Positions 1-4,222 of a stretch of 16,060 bases of DNA are shown in pieces (position 1 is the first letter of the stretch; the number at the start of each line of letters is the position of its first letter). The notes beneath the pieces were generated by a model. It was not told where the DNA came from, made no database searches, and saw only the letters and a list, made by a program, of their open reading frames with translations. This stretch comes from an uncultured Bacilli bacterium. GTDB taxonomy: Bacteria; Bacillota_I; Bacilli_A; RF39; UBA660. The position numbers and the translations under genes were made by a program. The stretch lies in the NCBI GenBank assembly GCA_910587725.1, contig CAJUNG010000040.1, positions 1 to 16,060 of the forward strand, read 5' to 3'.

Positions 1-65
1 ACCTATTTTATAACGGTTTACGAAGATTTGCTATTTAAAAAGTGATAAACTCCCGCCTTTATTTT

Positions 66-97
66 AAAGCATATATGTAAAATGTTTGATGCTTTTT
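66..97 (+). terminator. terminator-like stem-loop before the DUF5680 gene
   Basis: A 7-bp stem (AAAGCAT at 66-72 with ATGCTTT at 89-95) encloses a 16-nt loop and runs into five T residues. This fits a weak intrinsic terminator for whatever reads in from the left. Frame 1 is open from base 1 to a TGA at 43-45 (reading ...YEDLLFKK), so it may be the tail of an upstream gene, but 14 residues are too few to identify it. The T-run overlaps the first bases of the left 23-bp direct repeat. Confidence 0.45.
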
Positions 98-116
98 ACT
101 ACCAATTTACTACTTT
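94..116. repeat. left copy of a perfect 23-bp direct repeat
   Basis: The 23 bases here recur identically at 872-894; the core is ACTACCAATTTACTAC. The two copies bracket the DUF5680-like gene and the stem-loop region. Read on the minus strand, the core translates as S-K-L-V-V-K. I associate that peptide with the C-termini of some Firmicutes tyrosine integrases, whose gene ends can overlap the attachment core. Attachment-site function is inference; the repeat itself is seen directly. Confidence 0.7.
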
Positions 117-132
117 ATAAATAATTATTCTG

Positions 133-141
133 TGATATAAT
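133..141 (+). promoter_or_regulatory. extended -10 promoter of the DUF5680 gene
   Basis: TG (133-134), one spacer base, then a consensus TATAAT at 136-141 form an extended -10 element. No good -35 hexamer lies 17 bases upstream, which is usual for this promoter class. The start codon at 167 is 25 bases further on, leaving a short leader that holds the GAGGAGG ribosome binding site. The same 13 bases (TGTGATATAATTA) recur in the promoter of the surface-protein operon at 2915-2927. Confidence 0.65.
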
Positions 142-166
142 TATATCAGATTTGAGGAGGTAATTA

Positions 167-634
167 ATGAATAACGATTTATATAGTTTTTTAGTGGAGG
201 CTAAAAAGCAAACTTACGCAAATGAAAATATCAAAAAAACATTATCATCGAGAAGGGGTTCTTTTGATTATGAGTATAGTAATGGTAAAATGACTTATCA
301 TGATACATATTTTGGAGGAACAAAATTTATGGGAGAAGAAGTGGTTTATTCTGCTGATGACACTCCTATTTGGGGAATGAATTATTATGGTGTAACATTA
401 AATGAAAATTTAAGTGAAGAAGCAATAGACAATGCATTGAGACCAGCATTAATGCAAGTTGGAGAAGATACTATTCTGCCAGTAAGAGGCCCAAAAGAAT
501 ATATAAATAATGGATATAAATATACTTTTGAAATTAGTGGTGATTTAGACTACTTTGATGGGATTGAAACAATTTCTAAAGAAGATGAAAAGATTTATGT
601 TTTAAAATGCCATGGTGGAATAATTAAAAGATAA
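167..634 (+). CDS. DUF5680-domain protein
   Basis: This is a 155-aa soluble protein of unknown function. The whole length fits the DUF5680 pattern: an N-terminal FLVEAKKQTYA helix, an SRRGSFDYEY segment, a central YFGGTKFMGEEVVY strand pair, WGMNYYGV, a PVRGPKEY loop, and a C-terminal GGIIKR. In other genomes this domain stands alone or is fused behind an XRE-type DNA-binding domain; no helix-turn-helix is seen here. No signal peptide or membrane segment is present. The ATG at 167 is fixed by a strong GAGGAGG at 154-160 and a consensus extended -10 just upstream. The gene is monocistronic and sits inside a pair of 23-bp direct repeats together with a stem-loop region. The family name is recalled from motif pattern, not a search, and the molecular role is unknown. 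Confidence 0.8.
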   Translation: MNNDLYSFLVEAKKQTYANENIKKTLSSRRGSFDYEYSNGKMTYHDTYFGGTKFMGEEVVYSADDTPIWGMNYYGVTLNENLSEEAIDNALRPALMQVGEDTILPVRGPKEYINNGYKYTFEISGDLDYFDGIETISKEDEKIYVLKCHGGIIKR

Positions 635-728
635 TTACAAATCGCAAGATAATTTTTAATCTGTTTTTATTAGTTGTAAACATAATATTAAAAAATTATA
701 ATGGAATATTCTACATGCTTCATGCTAC

Positions 729-838
729 ATAATAAGGGTAATACTATACCTTATTATGGCGAAGACTTTAGTGGCTTCACCACTAGTCTCGCTTATAAAG
801 ATATATACCAATACTATGAACATTGCATAGTATTTTTT
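729..838 (+). ncRNA. candidate structured RNA with three hairpins and a terminal T-run
   Basis: Three stem-loops occur in tandem. Hairpin 1 pairs ATAATAAGG (729-737) with CCTTATTAT (749-757), a perfect 9-bp stem. Hairpin 2 spans 759-792: outer GCGA/GACT pairs with AGTCTCGC allowing one bulged A, and inner AGTGG (770-774) pairs with CCACT (780-784). Hairpin 3 pairs AATACTATG (810-818) with CATAGTATT (826-834), a perfect 9-bp stem followed by T's to 838, as in an intrinsic terminator. The loop of hairpin 1 carries AATACTAT (740-747), an exact copy of the left arm of hairpin 3, so it could compete for the terminator's right arm. No known RNA family is recognised; it could also simply be the 3' UTR of the gene at 167-634. 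Confidence 0.4.
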
Positions 839-871
839 AATATTTAAATTAACACTTTAAAAAATTCTAAA

Positions 872-894
872 TTTTACTACCAATTTACTACTTT
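872..894. repeat. right copy of the perfect 23-bp direct repeat
   Basis: This is identical over 23 bases to 94-116, with a repeat-to-repeat distance of 778 bases. Together the copies delimit a unit holding the DUF5680-like gene and the stem-loop region. The flanking bases diverge immediately on both sides, so the identity ends sharply. Confidence 0.7.
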
Positions 895-950
895 TGAAAG
901 CGAAAATATAAGAAATTATAAAAATATATGTGAATATCTTCCAAAAATAA

Positions 951-992
951 AAATGTCGTAGACACTTATAAATAAAAGTTATAACGACATTT
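951..992. repeat. imperfect 17-bp inverted repeat
   Basis: Arms 951-967 and 976-992 are complementary at 13 of 17 positions around an 8-base loop (968-975). The outer nine base pairs (AAATGTCGT with ACGACATTT) and the inner four are perfect. A block of four mismatches separates them, as if a once-perfect stem had decayed. It may be an old bidirectional terminator or a small mobile-element end. It lies about 55 bases right of the second 23-bp repeat. Confidence 0.55.
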
Positions 993-1023
993 AAGAACTT
1001 ATAAAAAATTACTTATAAAATAA

Positions 1024-1173
1024 TATACTTTTTTCCATAAAATTAATGAACAATATAAATTTTTTGATAAGATTGTTGCTTTAGAACATTCAAGGTTTAT
1101 TATGCAGTATAATTCAAAAGATAAGAATAAATACTTAGATAAATACATTAATGCTTTAAAGAATAGAAACTAA
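1024..1173 (+). pseudogene. start-less open reading frame, possible 3' gene remnant
   Basis: This 49-codon open frame after a TAA at 1021-1023 ends with a TAA at 1171-1173. It contains ...FDKIVALEHSRF and a lysine/asparagine-rich helical tail ending NALKNRN. It has no ATG in frame near the left end and no ribosome binding site, yet the composition (acidic, basic and aromatic residues mixed in a helical pattern) looks like real protein. A decayed C-terminus of a lost gene is the best guess; chance openness in AT-rich DNA is the alternative. The family is not recognised. Confidence 0.3.
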
Positions 1174-1361
1174 AATAAAAAAGGGAAAAAAATTCTATAA
1201 ATAATTAAAATATAGATAAAAACTTATCAAAAAAATTCAAGATGAAAAATATTGAAAAAGCAGAGTAGAATATTTGTGTCTTAGCCAGCACTGTAAATTG
1301 ACTCTCGCTATTTACAAAATATGGGATTTATTCCAAATTCATATAAAAGGAGAACGATAAA

Positions 1362-1654
1362 ATGAATGATGTTATAGCAAAAGAAAAAAAGTAGAAAAAG
1401 TTGAAAATTTGATTTATGAAATTCGTGGTGTACAAGTAATGCTAGACTCTGATTTAGCAAGACTTTATGAATGTGCTAACGGCACTAAAACTATCAATTT
1501 AGCAGTAAAAAGAAATGCTGAACGGTTTCCAGAAGATTTTTATTTTCAATTAACTAAAAATGAATATGATAACTTGAAGTTTCAATTTGAAACTTCAAGA
1601 TTAAGTAGTCACGGAGGTGTTATTTGTACGATAAAGTCGTTTTTGAATCAATAA
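1362..1654 (+). pseudogene. ORF6N-domain (phage antirepressor-type) pseudogene
   Basis: This is the N-terminal part of an ORF6N protein, a DNA-binding domain of phage and mobile-element antirepressor-like proteins. Two lesions are visible. The start ATG at 1362 has a proper AAAGGAGA ribosome binding site but meets a TAG at 1392-1394. Adding one A to the seven-A run at 1384-1390 restores MNDVIAKEKKVEKVENLIYE, which joins the ORF6N frame. That frame then shows the family hallmarks: EIRGVQVMLDSDLARLY, VKRNAERFPEDFYFQLT and QFETSRLSSHGG. Just after HGG, where the family normally continues into an RYLPYVFTEQG-like strand, the sequence changes and stops at 1652-1654, about one third of the usual length or less. 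The break coincides with the end of the divergent lipoprotein gene region. A small hairpin (1293-1315) precedes the ribosome binding site. Confidence 0.8.
1641..1653. repeat. left copy of a 13-bp direct repeat
   Basis: TTTTGAATCAATA occurs here and again at 2831-2843. The two copies bracket the minus-strand lipoprotein region. This copy also contains the stop codon of that gene (complement of 1648-1650). GATAAAGT also lies to the left of both copies (1630-1637 and 2794-2801), three bases away here but 29 bases away at the right copy. Confidence 0.5.
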
Positions 1655-2166
1655 TCACCCATTGAAAATATTCCAAACTTAATGACTGTTTTCGTAGAAA
1701 CAACTGTTCCTGGGGTTATACTTTGATATATAATATTTTTATCTTCCCACCGATAACCCAAATCATAATATGACTGTAGTTCATATTTCGTTAGAGGACC
1801 ATCAAGATATTTTTCCATAACGATAAGTCCTAAATCTTCTAATTCTTTTTTTACTTCTTCATACTTTAATCCTGTATAATCTTTAATTGTTACATCGGAT
1901 TCACTGACTTTGATATAAATATCTTCTAGTTCGATAAAACTTGAATAGTTATCTGAAATTAATATTCTAGGTTGATAAGTAGTGGTTTCTTTTTCTACCG
2001 ATTCTACTGCATCAGGAAATTCACTATTTTGAGAAGGGCTAAATTCCATATAATAAAGTGAAACACCAGATGGATATAAATCATAGAAAATTTTGTGCTC
2101 TCCTTGAACCGTCGTTTCTAACAGTTGTTCATATAACCGGATAAACGAATGATTGTTTTTTTTCAA
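1648..2166 (-). pseudogene. C-terminal, PASTA-like half of the frameshifted lipoprotein
   Basis: This open frame has no ribosome binding site and only a TTG at its left end, and it overlaps the 3' end of the upstream lipoprotein frame by 38 bases. Removing one A from the A8 tract (plus-strand T8 at 2156-2163) fuses both into one 348-aa protein. The portion here begins HSFIRLYEQLLETTV, continues through a beta-rich region (HKIFYDLYPSGVSLYYMEF) and ends in a PASTA-like domain: VTIKDYTGLKYEEVKKELEDLG, then IIYQSITPGTVVSTKTVIKF. PASTA domains bind muropeptide or beta-lactam-like ligands in kinases and PBPs; here the domain would face outwards behind the lipid anchor. A sequencing error, slippage-based phase variation, or true decay all fit. 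Confidence 0.6.
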
Positions 2167-2695
2167 GTTTATGAATTACCTGTTTATCTATTTTTATGTT
2201 TCCGTTCGAATCCTTAGATATTGTGATAACCTTTCCCTGATTATTTTTATAAGTTCCTATATATTCTTCAAACTCTTCTTTATCAATCACTAATTTTTCA
2301 TCGATTAACGCCTTCATTTCTTTACAAGTTTTATTCTGTCCACTAAATCTGTGGTCATGACTTTCCCAACACCCATCATAAAAATAATATTGTGTTTTTC
2401 CTTCTTTAGAATGTTCTTGATAAGAATAAATTTGATATAATTCACCATCGGAATACAAATTAACATTAGTATCTACTAACTCGTAGGTACCACTAGTTTC
2501 GAAATTTTCAAAAGGATAATTAATTCCACTTTCATAAAATCGATAATCACAGTCTAAATATAGATTCCTTTTAATCGGTATATCAAAATCTTCATAATAC
2601 CAAATTCCCACTAATGGATTTCTCTTTTGTTTTTTGCTACAACCAGTTATTATCAATAAACAACTAAGTAAAATAATGATAATTACCTTTTTCAT
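2129..2695 (-). CDS. lipoprotein (N-terminal part of a frameshifted gene)
   Basis: This encodes a secreted, lipid-anchored protein of unknown function. Residues 1-20 are a lipoprotein signal: MKKV, a run of isoleucine and leucine, then the lipobox I-T-G-C with Cys as the modified residue, followed by a basic SKKQKR stretch. The mature part is beta-rich, resembling small lipocalin-like or NEAT-sized domains (GIWYYEDFDIP, SGTYELVDTNVNLYSDG, EEYIGTYKNNQGKVITISKDSNG), but no family is recognised. The frame ends in nonsense-looking QSFVYPVI right after an A8 tract; the neighbouring frame continues the fold and supplies a PASTA-like domain. I chose the ATG complementary to 2693-2695 because it opens the signal peptide; an upstream GTG would only add six polar residues. 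A 12-bp repeat overlaps the start region. Confidence 0.7.
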   Translation of the reverse strand: MKKVIIIILLSCLLIITGCSKKQKRNPLVGIWYYEDFDIPIKRNLYLDCDYRFYESGINYPFENFETSGTYELVDTNVNLYSDGELYQIYSYQEHSKEGKTQYYFYDGCWESHDHRFSGQNKTCKEMKALIDEKLVIDKEEFEEYIGTYKNNQGKVITISKDSNGNIKIDKQVIHKLEKKQSFVYPVI

Positions 2696-2702
2696 TTTAT
2701 CT

Positions 2703-2749
2703 ACACTTCTCACTTTTATGCAACAAATAAAATAGGGACACTTCTCACT
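2703..2749. repeat. two 12-bp direct repeats upstream of the lipoprotein gene
   Basis: ACACTTCTCACT is present at 2703-2714 and 2738-2749, 35 bases apart. On the coding (minus) strand this reads AGTGAGAAGTGT twice, and the nearer copy ends 7 bases before the ATG, covering the likely ribosome binding site. The farther copy is part of a short hairpin (GGACA 2736-2740 with TGTCC 2753-2757). Paired operators or the terminal repeats of a lost insertion sequence are both possible. Confidence 0.5.
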
Positions 2750-2802
2750 AGATGTCCTGTACCATATCGATAAATAATTCTATGTCGTTCCCTGATAAAG
2801 TT

Positions 2803-2830
2803 ATCGTATCATACAAAAAGTAGTGGTCAA
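2803..2830 (-). promoter_or_regulatory. predicted promoter of the lipoprotein gene
   Basis: On the minus strand TTGACC (complement of 2825-2830), a 16-base spacer ending in TGA, and TACGAT (complement of 2803-2808) form a -35 plus extended -10 promoter. Transcription would begin near 2796, leaving a leader of about 100 bases that carries the two 12-bp repeats and a small hairpin. The -35 box abuts the right copy of the 13-bp direct repeat. Confidence 0.5.
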
Positions 2831-2843
2831 TTTTGAATCAATA
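2831..2843. repeat. right copy of the 13-bp direct repeat
   Basis: This is identical to 1641-1653 (TTTTGAATCAATA). The interval between the copies holds the whole minus-strand lipoprotein gene with its promoter, so the pair could mark an insertion or a rearrangement. Confidence 0.5.
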
Positions 2844-2894
2844 TACTAATGAAAAAGAACCTACAACAGAATGGATTATCGTCGTTTCATTTTT

Positions 2895-2925
2895 TTGTCC
2901 TAATTTATAATATATGTGATATAAT
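2895..2925 (+). promoter_or_regulatory. promoter of the surface protein/protease operon
   Basis: An extended -10, TG (2917-2918) + A + TATAAT (2920-2925), is preceded by a weak TTGTCC at 2895-2900 with a 19-base spacer. A second TATAAT lies at 2906-2911. The leader is short: the start codon is at 2957. The 13 bases TGTGATATAATTA match the promoter at 131-143 exactly. Confidence 0.6.
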
Positions 2926-2956
2926 TAAGCATAAGAAAAAAGGAGTAGAAGTCAAT

Positions 2957-4222
2957 ATGAAAAAAATAAAGTTCACCATTTTTAGTTTGTTATTCATCAT
3001 TTTTTTGTCTAGTTCTGTAGATGCTGCCTCATTTAATATGAGTTCTAATGTAAGTTCGGTTGCACCAAATGGTAAATTTAAAATTAACGTAGGAGGAGAC
3101 TGTATCGGTAGAGTAAATCTATCCGTATCCAATGGAACATTATCCACATCTAGTATTTGGGTTGAACAAGGCTATGTAAGTGTTGAAGTAACTGCTGGAG
3201 CAAGTGGAAAAGTTACCGTAACCGCAACTCCAGTTACTGGATTTTCTGATTCCGATGCTAATATTTATAGTCCAGGTTCAAGAAGTGTTTCCGTAAACAT
3301 CAATGCAAATAATACTTCATCAAATAAACCGAACACCTCAGGAAATACAAGCCAGAAATCAGGCGATAACACTTTATCTTCCCTTAGTGTAGATATCGGA
3401 GAAATTACGCCAAAATTTGATAAAAATCAAACTGAATACAATCTAAACCTACCGGCGGGTACCCAAAAAATACAGATTAAAGGGGATTTATCCAATGCAA
3501 AATCTAAAGTTACTGGCTTAGGAGAAATCACTTTAACCGAAGGGAACAATAAGATAAGTATAACAGTAACTGCAGAAAATGGAGCAAAAAAAACATACAC
3601 GATAAACGTATACGTTGATGAACCACCAAAAGTTTTTCTCCCCTATCAAAATCAACAAATCGGCCTCATCAGAAATCCTAATGAAATCCCTAAATTAGAA
3701 GGATTTTCTAGTAATGAATTTAATATTGACGAAGATAGCATTCATCTGTTTACTAAAGAAAATATAAACATTATCTATGGAATTAATGAAGAAAAAGAAA
3801 AAAGCTTTTACTTATTCAACAAGGAAAGCAAGAGTATAGAATACAAAATAACGCCATTAAATCTAAATCATAAAGATTTTTTACTTAGTGATAAAGAAAT
3901 TCAAAGAAATGGTTTAACTTTAGATAAAATAACCATTAACGAAATCGATGTGAACTGTTATCAATGGGATAATCAAGGAGAAAATTATTGTCTATTTAAT
4001 GTTTTAAAAGAAGATGGTACCGTAAAAGAATATCTATATGAAAAAACAGAAGGTACAATGCAACTATATCAAGAATTTAAAACTTGCCCAGAGGTAAATG
4101 ATAAAAATCAGAATACCATCATTTACGTACTCAGTGGGATTATTGCTTTAGCTATAGGCGTTATCCTGTTTTTAGTAAATAAAATCAAGAAGGGTGATAG
4201 CAATGAAACGACGACCGCTTAA
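2957..4222 (+). CDS. membrane-anchored surface protein with cohesin/Ig-like and cadherin-like domains
   Basis: This 421-aa exported protein is anchored by a C-terminal membrane helix. Residues 1-22 are a signal peptide (MKKIKFTIF..., cleavage near VDA/AS). Residues 23-115 form an all-beta domain (VSSVAPNGKFKINVGG, VNLSVSNGTL, SVEVTAGASGKVTVTATPV) like the cohesin/Ig-type modules of Firmicutes surface proteins. A Ser/Asn/Thr-rich linker follows. Residues about 141-220 are a cadherin-like beta-sandwich (LSSLSVDIGEITPKFDKNQTEY ... ITVTAENGAKKTYTINV). Residues 221-385 are an unrecognised beta-rich region, and 389-412 a transmembrane helix followed by a KIKKG stop-transfer. The ATG at 2957 is chosen because it opens the signal peptide behind AAGGAG; an earlier in-frame ATG at 2849 lies upstream of the promoter. 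The gene overlaps the dockerin-bearing protease by 20 bases, suggesting that it presents the protease on the cell surface (inference). Confidence 0.85.
   Translation: MKKIKFTIFSLLFIIFLSSSVDAASFNMSSNVSSVAPNGKFKINVGGDCIGRVNLSVSNGTLSTSSIWVEQGYVSVEVTAGASGKVTVTATPVTGFSDSDANIYSPGSRSVSVNINANNTSSNKPNTSGNTSQKSGDNTLSSLSVDIGEITPKFDKNQTEYNLNLPAGTQKIQIKGDLSNAKSKVTGLGEITLTEGNNKISITVTAENGAKKTYTINVYVDEPPKVFLPYQNQQIGLIRNPNEIPKLEGFSSNEFNIDEDSIHLFTKENINIIYGINEEKEKSFYLFNKESKSIEYKITPLNLNHKDFLLSDKEIQRNGLTLDKITINEIDVNCYQWDNQGENYCLFNVLKEDGTVKEYLYEKTEGTMQLYQEFKTCPEVNDKNQNTIIYVLSGIIALAIGVILFLVNKIKKGDSNETTTA

Larger units (their letters stand above)
635..1361. other. non-coding stretch with stem-loops and gene remnants
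   Basis: There is no intact gene in these 727 bases. In order they hold a structured-RNA-like block (729-838) ending in a hairpin with a T-run, the right 23-bp repeat (872-894), a long imperfect hairpin (951-992), a start-less open frame (1024-1173), an A-rich spacer, and a 6-bp hairpin (1293-1298 with 1310-1315) in the leader of the ORF6N pseudogene. The mix of repeats and remnants suggests an eroded mobile-element boundary. Confidence 0.6.

Noticed and set aside
1298..1320. TTGACT with TATGGG as a promoter for the ORF6N gene
   Set aside because: The -10 is poor and the stretch is already explained by a hairpin; support is too weak to list as a promoter.
2849..2956. In-frame upstream start for the surface anchor protein
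   Set aside because: The added 36 residues lie before the promoter and ribosome binding site, and they would bury the signal peptide. The ATG at 2957 explains everything better.
4194..4202. GTG start three codons upstream for the M6 protease
   Set aside because: The GTG lies inside the AAGAAGGG ribosome binding site that serves the ATG at 4203.
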